64,000 bases of DNA. It comes from a virus. Where the stretch lies: the IMG/VR virus record IMGVR_UViG_3300042559_001567, positions 1 to 64,000 of that record; one strand, written 5' to 3'. Shown piece after piece: positions 49,948-58,502 of the stretch. The notes beneath the pieces were generated by a model, which made no database searches, had not been told where the DNA came from, and was given only the letters and a program-made list of their open reading frames with translations. The position numbers were made by a program, and so were the translations under genes. Each line of letters begins with the position of its first letter. The first letter of the stretch is position 1.

Positions 49948-51678
49948 GTCCTTACTAAAGGATTCTGAATATTCTCCGTCACCCATTACTTGGTCAATAA
50001 TCCCCTTTTTCTTTTGTAATATATTGTAAATTATTTTTTCTACCGTGTTTTCAAAAACGGGATAATAAACTAATACACTATTTTGTTGACCATAACGATA
50101 TGCTCTATCTTCTCCTTGTGAGTGGTCAGCAGGTACAAATGATAAGTCATTCATAATAACAACTTCAGCAGAGGTTAATGTTATACCAACACCCGCAGCT
50201 TTAATATTACCAATGAAGACTTTGATTTTATCTTCGGTTTGGAATCTATCAACATTTTCTTGTCTCTTATCTTTATTCATTCTTCCATCAAGTGTTACTG
50301 AAACTTTCTTATATTTCTCATGTAACATATCTAATGACATTGTAAAGTTTGTAAATACAATTACCTTTTTACCTTGTTCTAAACACTTGTCAATCAACTC
50401 ACAAGTATAAGGGATTTTTTCGTAAGCAATAAGTTGTCTAATTTTCATTAAACGATTTAACGTAACTGTGATTGTTTCATCATTTTTCTTATCGGTACTA
50501 ATACGAGTAAATTCTTCTAATTCCTCATCATACATTTTACTAGTCAATTCAACAAACACTGGTGTAACAATTTTTTCAGGTAAGTCAAGAATGTCAGTCT
50601 TCATTCTTCGTAAAACAAGATTTTTCGTTCGTTCACGAAGTTCATCTAAATTACTTGCACCACTTGTATTCCAAACCTTACGATTACCGACATTGAATTG
50701 GTAACCTTTACAATATCTGCGAACATAGGATTGCCAATTTAATGCTAATGGTGATTCTACAATCTTTAATAAATTGAAATAATTAATTGGTCTTGATGTC
50801 ATCGGTGTACCAGTTAATAACCAAACTTTTGGGATTGTTTCTAAAACATCATTTAATAAACGAGTTCTGTTTGCTGTGGCATTTGATATATAGTGAGCCT
50901 CATCTACGATTGCCAAGTCAAAATTGGCATTAACCAATAATTTATAATCGTCGCTATCTTCACTCTTGTCTGTAGTGTGGTAGTTTTTAATAATATCATA
51001 ATTAATAATGTAGAAATCAAAAGTAGAACCCCATTTACGTCCTTCGACAATTAAAACTTTTCTATCTGAATAGTTTTTTATTTCCCTTTCCCAATTTATT
51101 TTTAATGATGCGGGACATACTATAAGTATCTTTCTTGCTTTACTTTCTAAAGACGCAATAACCGCAGATGTTGTTTTACCAAGACCCATATCATCCGCTA
51201 AAATAAATTTATCGTTCGCTAATAATTTTTCAATTGCAATCTTTTGATGGTCCATCGGGGGTCTTGAATTGTATTTGGTATAATCAATTACCCTATCTAA
51301 TTTTTTTTCTTCTTGAACAACCGCCGCTTTTGGTAACCACATTGCACTTAATTGGTCAATTTCTAAAACCTTACCCCATATATGAAACGCCTTATCTGAT
51401 TCACATAATAATTTTTCACACCAAATTTTGGTCGGTGGAGTTGTTAATAACCTATCCTCCATTATCTTTTCACCGAAAGTACTAACAATGTTAATATGTT
51501 TTCTGGCAATTTTTGGAGTTACTTCATGATATTTCTGTACATATTCAGATTGGGGTCTCGTTAACTTAAAATTCTTAACATCTTTAAATTTTCTTTTCCA
51601 ATCTAATAATTGATTATTAGAACCTTCATATGTTGAAAGTATATTTCTAGCCTCAATTTCGGGAATCTTTGTTTCCAT
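49927..51678 (-). CDS. SNF2-type DNA helicase/translocase
   Basis: 583 residues of superfamily 2. DMGLGKT (163-169), DEAHY (259-263), LTGTPMTSRP, KVIVFTNF in the second lobe, and GVGITLTSAEVVIMNDLSFVPADHSQGEDRAYRYGQ as motifs V/VI. The N-terminal 130 residues are a separate small domain. SNF2 proteins translocate on dsDNA; in phages such proteins may serve replication/recombination like T4 UvsW. Late-type element 7 nt upstream. Confidence 0.88.
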   Translation of the reverse strand: METKIPEIEARNILSTYEGSNNQLLDWKRKFKDVKNFKLTRPQSEYVQKYHEVTPKIARKHINIVSTFGEKIMEDRLLTTPPTKIWCEKLLCESDKAFHIWGKVLEIDQLSAMWLPKAAVVQEEKKLDRVIDYTKYNSRPPMDHQKIAIEKLLANDKFILADDMGLGKTTSAVIASLESKARKILIVCPASLKINWEREIKNYSDRKVLIVEGRKWGSTFDFYIINYDIIKNYHTTDKSEDSDDYKLLVNANFDLAIVDEAHYISNATANRTRLLNDVLETIPKVWLLTGTPMTSRPINYFNLLKIVESPLALNWQSYVRRYCKGYQFNVGNRKVWNTSGASNLDELRERTKNLVLRRMKTDILDLPEKIVTPVFVELTSKMYDEELEEFTRISTDKKNDETITVTLNRLMKIRQLIAYEKIPYTCELIDKCLEQGKKVIVFTNFTMSLDMLHEKYKKVSVTLDGRMNKDKRQENVDRFQTEDKIKVFIGNIKAAGVGITLTSAEVVIMNDLSFVPADHSQGEDRAYRYGQQNSVLVYYPVFENTVEKIIYNILQKKKGIIDQVMGDGEYSESFSKDLLKQLF

Positions 51679-51685
51679 ATTAAAA

Positions 51686-51693
51686 TATAAATA
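51686..51693 (-). promoter_or_regulatory. Late-promoter-like element TATTTATA
   Basis: 7 nt upstream of the helicase ATG (51678); back to back with the plus-strand element at 51714. Confidence 0.45.
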
Positions 51694-51713
51694 ATTAGAA
51701 CGTAAGATTAAAC

Positions 51714-51721
51714 TATTTATT
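51714..51721 (+). promoter_or_regulatory. Late-promoter-like element TATTTATT, near-leaderless
   Basis: Ends 5 nt before ATG 51727. Confidence 0.45.
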
Positions 51722-51726
51722 AGGAT

Positions 51727-52239
51727 ATGAACAATAAATTACCAATTACCAGATTGTCTAAATTCTTCTCTCAAGACGACTTTGATATCAATATTCAAAT
51801 GGGTAGGGAATATCTTCATGGGGATTTAAACATGAAATTAGTCCTTTATCGTGTCGATAGGAGTAAAACAGACAATGACGCGGTCTATGCTGAAGCGGGT
51901 GCGGATGAGATAAAGTACTTTCCACCTGTTGAGATTAATGCATTGGTTAAAATTGAAGAACCGAAGAATGTTACATATAAATCTGGTATGGTTAGATATA
52001 ATGAGCCGGGAAATTTAACATTGTCGGTTTATATAACACATTTGGAAGAATTGAATGTGGATATTAAGTACGGTGATTATATTGGTTATCCCGATTCGGA
52101 GGAGAAATTGAGGTTTTATACTGTCTCAAATGATGGTAAGGTAACCTCAGATAATAAACACAAAATGTTTGGATTCAAACCACATTATAGAACTATAGTT
52201 TGCGTACCAACACAACAAAACGAATTTAGAGGAGTATAA
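51727..52239 (+). CDS. Neck/tail-completion candidate
   Basis: 170 residues, beta-rich with an Asp/Lys polar N terminus (ITRLSKFFSQDDFDINIQMG) and a middle strand set including IKYGDYIGYPDSEEKLRFYTV. It precedes another tail-completion candidate and the sheath, where T4-like phages place gp14/gp15. Assigned by position only. Confidence 0.45.
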   Translation: MNNKLPITRLSKFFSQDDFDINIQMGREYLHGDLNMKLVLYRVDRSKTDNDAVYAEAGADEIKYFPPVEINALVKIEEPKNVTYKSGMVRYNEPGNLTLSVYITHLEELNVDIKYGDYIGYPDSEEKLRFYTVSNDGKVTSDNKHKMFGFKPHYRTIVCVPTQQNEFRGV

Positions 52240-52240
52240 C

Positions 52241-53497
52241 ATGGGAATACCTAAAAGAAAAAACAACATTGATGTTTATGGTGGTGCGAAAGAATCGTTC
52301 CAAGGTGAACGAGTTATGGAGAGAAGACAGGAATTATTGGATAGGATTACCAAGTCAGATTCCTATTTACCTGATTCTATACTTCATGATGATTTGGATG
52401 GTGGAATGTTAGATTTTATAAAAACAAATTTTGTTGTTGTATCTGATGGGAATCAAATCCCAATCATACCAAAAATACTTACAATACAAAGATGGGGTGA
52501 ATTTGCAAACAATTGGGAGTTTTCTGATGACGATGGTAATGTTAAAGTACCATTTATTGCAATTATTAGAAAACCTGACGTTCAGCCAGGTACGAATCCT
52601 GTAACACAAAGAACAATACCTGATAGAAGAACATTCCATTATGCATCTGTCCCAACATGGAACGGAACACAAATTGGTGCCGACATATATAAAATGCCAC
52701 AACCAGTTGCTGTGGATATAACTTTTGAGGTTACAATAGTGTGTCATAAATTTAGGGATTTAAATAAATTTAATAAAATTGTTTTACAAAAGTTCTCTTC
52801 AAGACAGGCTTACACATCTGTAAAAGGACATTACATACCAATAGTTTTAGAGGGTATTGAAGATAATAGTCCTATAGATACAGTTGATGGTCGTAGATTT
52901 TATATTCAAAATTATAAATTTGTAATGTTGGGTATTTTAATAGATAGTGAGGAATTTGAGGTTAAGCCGGCAATTAGTAGATTTTTTCTATTAAATGAAT
53001 TTATAAATCAAAAACCAGGCAGTAAAAAATTTATTAATAAGTTAATTGATGTAACTGTGGCCACTTTTCCTGCTGATGGAATTCAAACACAATTTAGTGT
53101 TGGTGAAAGTATAGGAACGTTATTCAACGCATCGGTAAACGGTCTTGTACAAGAGAGGGATACGGATTATTTTCACGTCGCATACACATCAAAAATTACA
53201 TTTTCTGAACCACCACCTGAAGGTAGTTCGATTGCCATAACATATTATAAGGGTAGAAATAGTGTAATTATCGACACTTATGGTTCCTTATTACAAGTTA
53301 CAACGGAATATTTTACATATAATGGATCAACATTAGAATTTACATTACATAACTCCATCAATAGTATCATAACTGTAGACATAAACGGTCTATTACAAGA
53401 GGAAGGTTCAGGTTTTGATATAACTAGTGACCAAAGAATAACGTTGAGTGGTGCACCTGTAATTGGGTCAAGAATAGGGGTTACGTATCTTTATTAA
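52241..53497 (+). CDS. Tail-completion candidate with C-terminal beta repeats
   Basis: 418 residues. The first about 265 (VDITFEVTIVCHKFRDLNKFN, LEGIEDNSPIDTVDGRRFYI) look like a tail-terminator or neck protein. The last about 150 hold two copies of a small beta module (ATFPADGIQTQFSV...ITYYKG and YFTYNGSTLEFTL...IGVTYLY) of the kind used in phage fibres/decoration. Position before sheath fits gp15-type function; not certain. Confidence 0.5.
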   Translation: MGIPKRKNNIDVYGGAKESFQGERVMERRQELLDRITKSDSYLPDSILHDDLDGGMLDFIKTNFVVVSDGNQIPIIPKILTIQRWGEFANNWEFSDDDGNVKVPFIAIIRKPDVQPGTNPVTQRTIPDRRTFHYASVPTWNGTQIGADIYKMPQPVAVDITFEVTIVCHKFRDLNKFNKIVLQKFSSRQAYTSVKGHYIPIVLEGIEDNSPIDTVDGRRFYIQNYKFVMLGILIDSEEFEVKPAISRFFLLNEFINQKPGSKKFINKLIDVTVATFPADGIQTQFSVGESIGTLFNASVNGLVQERDTDYFHVAYTSKITFSEPPPEGSSIAITYYKGRNSVIIDTYGSLLQVTTEYFTYNGSTLEFTLHNSINSIITVDINGLLQEEGSGFDITSDQRITLSGAPVIGSRIGVTYLY

Positions 53498-53652
53498 TCA
53501 TCACCATACATGTCCTTCTTTTTTGGTTTACACAAGTCTTCTATAAATTTTTCTAAGACTTTGTAAATTTTTAATCCGTTCTTTTCACAATGGACTTTTA
53601 ACATCTCGTGGTGTTTTTCACTGATTTTTACATTTTTCTGTTTGTTTTCCAT
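53494..53652 (-). CDS. Ribbon-helix-helix-like small regulator
   Basis: A 52-residue protein on the minus strand (start 53652, stop 53494). Pattern: NVKISEKHHEMLKVHCEKNG then KIYKVLEKFIEDL, i.e. short strand, helix, turn, helix, as in Arc/CopG DNA-binding proteins. The stop overlaps the end of the upstream plus-strand gene by 4 nt. An inverted repeat AAAGATA/TATCTTT lies just upstream. Likely a repressor or plasmid-like regulator. Confidence 0.6.
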   Translation of the reverse strand: MENKQKNVKISEKHHEMLKVHCEKNGLKIYKVLEKFIEDLCKPKKKDMYGDD

Positions 53653-53674
53653 AATGAAAGATAGTTTTAGATAT

Positions 53675-53700
53675 AAAAAGATAATTTACTATCTTTTTTA
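53675..53700. promoter_or_regulatory. Inverted repeat AAAAAGATA / TATCTTTTT
   Basis: A 9-bp perfect inverted repeat with a 6-nt spacer upstream of the RHH-like gene, followed by a T-run on the plus strand. It may be an autoregulatory operator, a terminator for the plus-strand operon, or both. Confidence 0.5.
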
Positions 53701-53734
53701 AGAAAAGTACGGAAATCTTTGGTAAAAACAAAGA

Positions 53735-53742
53735 TATTTATA
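53735..53742 (+). promoter_or_regulatory. Late-promoter-like element TATTTATA
   Basis: 37 nt before the tail-sheath ATG (53780). Confidence 0.55.
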
Positions 53743-53779
53743 GAATAACTAATAAAAATAATTAACCAAACAACAATCG

Positions 53780-56659
53780 ATGGCAAATTCAAACAGAGTA
53801 TTCGTTTCTCCAGGTGTCTACACATCTGAGAAGGATCTAACATTCGTGGCTCAAAGTGTCGGAGTAACAACATTGGGATTAGTAGGTGAAACCTTAAAAG
53901 GTCCAGCTTTCGAACCAATTTTAATAGGAGACTTCGACGAATTCAAAACATACTTTGGCGGTACCTCTCCAGAAAAATATGGAGACGGATCTAATAACCC
54001 AAAATATGAGTTACCTTACGTAGCTAAATCTTATTTACAAGAGTCAAACCAATTATTCGTAACAAGAGTACTTGGATTGACTGGATATAAAGCAGGTAAA
54101 ACATTCGCAATAAAAACATTAGGTGGTATTTCACCAACAGGTGCTACTTGGGATTCAAGTTATAGTACGTCTGGAAGTACTACTATGTCTGCAACAACCG
54201 CAACAATTACCGGAAGTACAATATATGGTGAGTTATCGGGTAAAACTTCAACAGAAGGAGTATCTATAACAAGTTATATAGTATCAAATTTTAGTGGTTT
54301 TACAACTACAGATGACGGTAAATGGTTTACAATTGGTTTAATGCCTTCAGGTGTAACATTACCTAGTACGACATTACAAGTTGTATCGCCTTTAACAGGT
54401 AAACTATACAGTGAAACACCTAATAATAAAGAATGGTACAATACTTTCTTTAATTCAGGTGCAACAATTAATCAACTTTATTCATATAAATTTGCTTGGA
54501 ATTCAGGTACTACTAGATTTGATGTTGTAAAATACACATTTGGTGCTGAGGTTAATACCGATTATGATAGTATATCTGTGGCAACATTAAGATCAAGAGG
54601 TCGTTATGCTTCAGAGATATTAACTTATGAAGTTACGGGCACCACACAAGTTTCATTGGCCGAAGTTACAGATATTGAATTAAATCCATTAGGTGAATTT
54701 CAAATTAATGTTACAGGAACAACAGGAGGTGCAAAATCATTTAATTGTACTTTAGATACAACGTCAACAAAATACATTAAAAAAGTATTAGGTTCTGATG
54801 TATTTGACAAGTCATATGAAGATTTTCCTCTTTATGTTTATGAATCTTATCCTAATTTAGTTAAATCCGCTTATGAAAGAGGATTGATTAGAGGTTTAAG
54901 TACAACTAAAGTTTTTAATGATGAAGGTTCTAACTTTTTAGGTCAATGGTCAACATCTTTATCTCCAATGGTGGTTTCAGAAGTTCGTGGTGGAAAAGTT
55001 TCAGATTTATTTGAAGTAATAACAATTTCAGACGGTGAAGGTTCTAACTACCAAGTTAAAATAACAATCCAAAACATTAATTTAGATTCAGGTGAATTTG
55101 ACATTGTTGTTCGTGATTTTAACGATACTGATGACAATATGGTTGTTCTTGAAAAATATTCAAGATGTTCTATGAATCCTGACATGCCAGGTTTTGTTGG
55201 TAGAAAAATAGGTACCGCCGATGGTGAGTACGAATTACGTTCAAAATATATAATGTTATCTTTAGCTGATAATCATCCATCGGATGCGTTCCCTGCAGGA
55301 TTTAAAGGATTTGTTAATAATGCAAACTTTAGTGGAACAACATTAGGTAGTGTAATTTATAAAACTGAATATATCGATGCTGGTGATGTAGTAACATATA
55401 ACGCAGACGGTACTGAAAATATTGAGTCAGGTGATAAGGTAAAGAAAGTAATGTTAGGATTATCATCACAAGTCGGATTTGATAAGGATTTATTTAAATA
55501 TAAAGGTACAAGTGGTACAACTGAAACTTTCGGATTCCACTTATCTGTTAATGCTACCGATATTACAGGAACTACATACCAATGTACACCTTACGATTTA
55601 GAAGGTATAACAAAAGGAGCGTTAGAAAATATTGCATATCGTAAATTTACATTTGCAACATGTGGAGGTACAGATGGTTGGGATATCTATAGAACATCAA
55701 GAACCAACACCGACGGTTATATATTTGGTAAAACAACTTACAACAATAATAAAACAACTGGTGCGTATAGTGGGGTGTTTAACGCTGATAATGGAAACTC
55801 TGACTATTATGCTTATTTAGACGCTATAAACACATTTGCTAACCCTGAAGCGGTTGATATTAACGTATTTGCAACTCCAGGTATTAACTTCCGTGACCAT
55901 AGTTCTTTAGTTAATCAAGCAATTGATATGATTGAGAATGATAGAGCAGATTCATTATACATTATGAACTCTCCTAACATTACGGGAACAACCGCAGCTG
56001 CTGACGTTGTTGGTGAATTAGATACAGTATCTATTGATTCTAACTATTCTGCAACATATTGGCCTTGGATTCAAGTAAGAGATACGGATAATGCAACTCA
56101 ACTATATATCCCACCAACAGGTGAGGTATTGAAGAATATCGCATTAACCGACAACGTTTCTTATCCTTGGTTCGCAGTCGCGGGTTATTCAAGAGGTTTG
56201 GTAAATGCCATTAAAGCAACCAAAAAATTAACTTTAGACGAAAGAGATGAATTATATAAGAATAGAATCAACCCAATTGCAACTTTCTCTGATACAGGTA
56301 CAATTATTTGGGGTAACAAAACACTTCAAGTAAGAGAATCTGCATTGGATAGAATCAACGTAAGAAGATTATTATTGAGAGCAAGAAAATTAATTTCAGC
56401 AGTTGCGGTAAGATTGTTATTTGAACAAAATGACGAGCAAGTAAGACAAGAGTTCTTAAGATTGGTTAACCCTATCTTGGATTCAATTAAAAAGGAAAGA
56501 GGTTTGTACGAATTCAAAGTTACTGTTTCTAGTGACCCAGAAGATATTGATGCAAACACATTGAGAGGTAAAATTTATATTAAACCTACTCGTTCTCTTG
56601 AATTTATTGATGTTGAATTTGTAATCACTCCAACAGGAGCCTCATTTGAGAATATCTAA
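53780..56659 (+). CDS. Tail sheath protein (T4 gp18-like), enlarged
   Basis: 959 residues. The N terminus has RVFVSPGVYTSEKDLTFVAQ, then VGVTTLGLVGETLKGPAF. The C-terminal polymerising domain has NVRRLLLRARKLISAVAVRLLFEQND, FLRLVNPILDSIKKERGLYEF and TRSLEFIDVEFVITPTG. The contractile sheath powers genome injection. T4 gp18 is 659 residues; the additional about 300 residues are Thr/Ser/Gly-rich and probably form outward-facing insert domains (about 100-600). Confidence 0.95.
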   Translation: MANSNRVFVSPGVYTSEKDLTFVAQSVGVTTLGLVGETLKGPAFEPILIGDFDEFKTYFGGTSPEKYGDGSNNPKYELPYVAKSYLQESNQLFVTRVLGLTGYKAGKTFAIKTLGGISPTGATWDSSYSTSGSTTMSATTATITGSTIYGELSGKTSTEGVSITSYIVSNFSGFTTTDDGKWFTIGLMPSGVTLPSTTLQVVSPLTGKLYSETPNNKEWYNTFFNSGATINQLYSYKFAWNSGTTRFDVVKYTFGAEVNTDYDSISVATLRSRGRYASEILTYEVTGTTQVSLAEVTDIELNPLGEFQINVTGTTGGAKSFNCTLDTTSTKYIKKVLGSDVFDKSYEDFPLYVYESYPNLVKSAYERGLIRGLSTTKVFNDEGSNFLGQWSTSLSPMVVSEVRGGKVSDLFEVITISDGEGSNYQVKITIQNINLDSGEFDIVVRDFNDTDDNMVVLEKYSRCSMNPDMPGFVGRKIGTADGEYELRSKYIMLSLADNHPSDAFPAGFKGFVNNANFSGTTLGSVIYKTEYIDAGDVVTYNADGTENIESGDKVKKVMLGLSSQVGFDKDLFKYKGTSGTTETFGFHLSVNATDITGTTYQCTPYDLEGITKGALENIAYRKFTFATCGGTDGWDIYRTSRTNTDGYIFGKTTYNNNKTTGAYSGVFNADNGNSDYYAYLDAINTFANPEAVDINVFATPGINFRDHSSLVNQAIDMIENDRADSLYIMNSPNITGTTAAADVVGELDTVSIDSNYSATYWPWIQVRDTDNATQLYIPPTGEVLKNIALTDNVSYPWFAVAGYSRGLVNAIKATKKLTLDERDELYKNRINPIATFSDTGTIIWGNKTLQVRESALDRINVRRLLLRARKLISAVAVRLLFEQNDEQVRQEFLRLVNPILDSIKKERGLYEFKVTVSSDPEDIDANTLRGKIYIKPTRSLEFIDVEFVITPTGASFENI

Positions 56660-56682
56660 TCTAAAAGGAGATATAAAAATAG

Positions 56683-56711
56683 GAAGGGGGTCTTTGGACC
56701 TCCTTCTTTAT
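56683..56711 (+). terminator. Terminator after the sheath gene
   Basis: A 10-bp stem GAAGGGGGTC / GACCTCCTTC (one G-T pair), loop TTTG, then TTTATTT. The AAGGAGATATA just upstream mimics a ribosome site but no ATG follows. Confidence 0.85.
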
Positions 56712-56713
56712 TT

Positions 56714-56734
56714 GTGGAACGTTCCACGTGGAAC
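56714..56734. promoter_or_regulatory. parS-like palindrome with a third half-site
   Basis: Three abutting heptamers GTGGAAC, GTTCCAC, GTGGAAC. The last two form GTTCCACGTGGAAC (56721-56734), the core of the bacterial ParB-binding parS site (consensus TGTTNCACGTGNAACA). The first two form a second perfect palindrome. No ParA/ParB gene is seen in the window. Confidence 0.6.
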
Positions 56735-56767
56735 CTTTTGTATAATGATTGGATTGTTTTACTGCAC

Positions 56768-56875
56768 CCAGTATATACTAGTATAATCTAGAACTGGTTA
56801 TACTAGTATTTATTTAATATTGAATAAATTATTAAAAAATAGATATATTATTTATTACTGGAACTAGAATACTGG
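56768..56875. repeat. Nested palindromes around TATACTAGTATA
   Basis: TATACTAGTATA (56774-56785, perfect) and TATACTAGTATT (56799-56810), enclosed by CCAGTAT (56768-56774) and its inverse ATACTGG (56869-56875), with extra CTAG/AACTGG pieces between. Could form a cruciform or serve as multiple protein-binding sites or an origin. Confidence 0.6.
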
Positions 56876-56954
56876 AGGGTTTGTAAAAAACTACGAAAAA
56901 TAATTGATAAAATCAAGTACCTAACCAAAAATAAATTTATTTCCAAATAACACA

Positions 56955-56962
56955 TATTTATA
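56955..56962 (+). promoter_or_regulatory. Late-promoter-like element TATTTATA
   Basis: 37 nt before the tail-tube ATG (57000), with the same spacing as at the sheath gene. Confidence 0.55.
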
Positions 56963-56999
56963 AGAAGTATAAAATAACAAAAAATTTAACAAATACAAA

Positions 57000-57488
57000 A
57001 TGGCAGATTTACTAATGAAAATGCCGGTTCCTTACGAACCGAAAAGACAGAACAGATTTATTCTTAGATTCCCTTCATCTTTGGGAATTAACGAATGGTA
57101 TGTATCTTCAACAAAAAGACCTTCAGCTAAAATTAACTCAACAGAGATTCCTTTCTTGAATACTTCAACTTATGTTGCTGGTAGATTCACTTGGGAAGAA
57201 ATGAGTGTTACTTTTAAAGACCCGATTGGTCCTTCAGCTTCTCAAGCGTTAATGGAATGGTTCCGTTTACATGCGGAATCAGTAACAGGTAGAATGGGAT
57301 ATGCTGCCGGATACAAAAAAGACATTGAACTTGAAATGCTTGACCCAACAGGAGTTGTTGTTGAAAAATGGATTATCCAAGGTTGTTTCTTAACAAGTTT
57401 AAACTTTGGTGATTTAGATTACAACAACGATGCTTTAGCTCAAATTACTTGTAACTTGAGAATGGACCGTTGTATCCAAGTATACTAA
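57000..57488 (+). CDS. Tail tube protein (T4 gp19-like)
   Basis: 162 residues (T4 gp19: 163). Pattern: PVPYEPKRQNRFILRFPSSLG, then PFLNTSTYVAGRFTWEEMSVTF, ALMEWFRLHAESVTGRMGYAAGYKKDIELEMLDPTG, and a C-terminal FLTSLNFGDLDYNNDALAQI. It forms the inner tube. Own late element and terminator; C-ending codons suggest high expression. Confidence 0.95.
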   Translation: MADLLMKMPVPYEPKRQNRFILRFPSSLGINEWYVSSTKRPSAKINSTEIPFLNTSTYVAGRFTWEEMSVTFKDPIGPSASQALMEWFRLHAESVTGRMGYAAGYKKDIELEMLDPTGVVVEKWIIQGCFLTSLNFGDLDYNNDALAQITCNLRMDRCIQVY

Positions 57489-57506
57489 TAGTTTCTATTT
57501 AATATT

Positions 57507-57560
57507 AAAACCGATAATCAAATTAGTAAATCTGTCTAATGGGTTGTCGGTTTTTTTTAT
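57507..57560 (+). terminator. Terminator with large loop
   Basis: Stem AAAACCGA (57507-57514) / TCGGTTTT (57547-57554) with a 32-nt loop and a following T-run. Confidence 0.65.
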
Positions 57561-57602
57561 GCAAAAACTTTACTTTAATCTACTTATAGTTTAAATTGTA
57601 CT

Positions 57603-58352
57603 ATGGAAGAATTTAGAATTGACCCCAACATTGCTTATGACGTAGTTGAATTACCAAGTAGAGGTATTCATTATACAAATAACAAAAAATCGGTAAGAAT
57701 CGCATACTTAACCGCCGCAGATGAGAATATCTTATCATCCCCAAGTTTAATTGCAACTAATAAAGTTGTTGACGAATTACTAAAAAGAAAAATTTTAGAT
57801 AAAGATTTACCTATCGATGATTTGGTTGAGGAGGATAGACAAGCGATTTTAATATTCTTAAGAAATACCTCATTTGGTAGTGATTATAAAGTTACATCAA
57901 CAGACCCAAAAACAGGAGAACAGTTTGATTTTGAATTAGATTTATCAACAGTAAAAACAAAAGACTTTAAATTAGTTGCAGATTCAAATGGTGAATATTC
58001 TTATTTCATGGAAAAATCAAAATTAGATATCACATTTAATTTTTTAAATAAGAAACAAGAAAAGGAAATAGACGCAATTAGAGATAGTTGGAACGGTAAC
58101 GGAGTGGCTCCAATTATCACTAAACAACTTGAAATGATGATTAAATCGGTCGCGGGCAATAAAGACCTAATGAATATTAGAAACTTTGTTGAGAACATGC
58201 CGATTAAGGACTCACAAGATTTTAGAAAATTTATCAACGAAAATAAACCGGGGTTAGACTTAACCCAAACAGCAATCACCCCGTCAGGAGACACAATCCA
58301 AGTTGAAATTGGATTCGGGGTTGAGTTTTTTCGTCCTTTCTACGGATTATAA
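57603..58352 (+). CDS. Baseplate hub/assembly protein (T4 gp26-type)
   Basis: 249 residues following the T4 gp26/gp51-type baseplate pattern: VVELPSRGIHYTNNKKSVRI, then LTAADENILSSPSLI, DRQAILIFLRNTSFGSDY and a zinc-ribbon-less middle. In contractile phages the gene before the tape measure often encodes a tail-assembly chaperone made in two forms by frameshift. Its end overlaps the next ORF in the +1 frame (see finding). Confidence 0.65.
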   Translation: MEEFRIDPNIAYDVVELPSRGIHYTNNKKSVRIAYLTAADENILSSPSLIATNKVVDELLKRKILDKDLPIDDLVEEDRQAILIFLRNTSFGSDYKVTSTDPKTGEQFDFELDLSTVKTKDFKLVADSNGEYSYFMEKSKLDITFNFLNKKQEKEIDAIRDSWNGNGVAPIITKQLEMMIKSVAGNKDLMNIRNFVENMPIKDSQDFRKFINENKPGLDLTQTAITPSGDTIQVEIGFGVEFFRPFYGL

Positions 58353-58485
58353 AAAGGGACAGTTAGACGAGATTTTATTTTTAGTTAAAAGAGGATTCTC
58401 ATATGGAGATATCCTTTCTATGCCCGTCTATATCAGACGTTATTATATACAATATTTAATATCATTAGAAAATGGAAATAATTAA
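58303..58485 (+). CDS. Short ORF overlapping the gp26-like gene, possible frameshift extension
   Basis: 60 residues if started at ATG 58303. The part that looks conserved is after residue 18: DEILFLVKRGFSYGDILSMPVYIRRYYIQYLI, similar to the C-terminal segment of tail-assembly/gp26-like proteins. The ATG lies inside the upstream gene, so this piece may be expressed by +1 frameshift at the six-T run (58326-58331) rather than from its own start. Confidence 0.5.
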   Translation: MKLDSGLSFFVLSTDYKKGQLDEILFLVKRGFSYGDILSMPVYIRRYYIQYLISLENGNN

Positions 58486-58490
58486 ACATC

Positions 58491-58498
58491 TATTTATA
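58491..58498 (+). promoter_or_regulatory. Late-promoter-like element TATTTATA, leaderless geometry
   Basis: Ends 4 nt before the tape-measure ATG (58503). Confidence 0.5.
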
Positions 58499-58502
58499 TG
58501 AT

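Larger units (their letters stand above)
56660..56999. other. 340-bp non-coding region between sheath and tube
   Basis: No convincing gene. It holds, in order: a strong terminator, a parS-like palindrome flanked by an added half-site, a set of TATACTAGTATA palindromes enclosed by an imperfect long inverted repeat, AT-rich sequence, and a late-promoter-like element for the tail tube gene. It is the longest gene-free stretch in the window. Confidence 0.7.

Noticed and set aside
52409-52747. Minus-strand Cys/Tyr-rich frame under the tail-completion candidate
   Set aside because: Antisense shadow with improbable composition.
56664-56680. AAGGAGATATA resembling a strong ribosome binding site after the sheath gene
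   Set aside because: No ATG or other good start follows; the sequence runs into a terminator.
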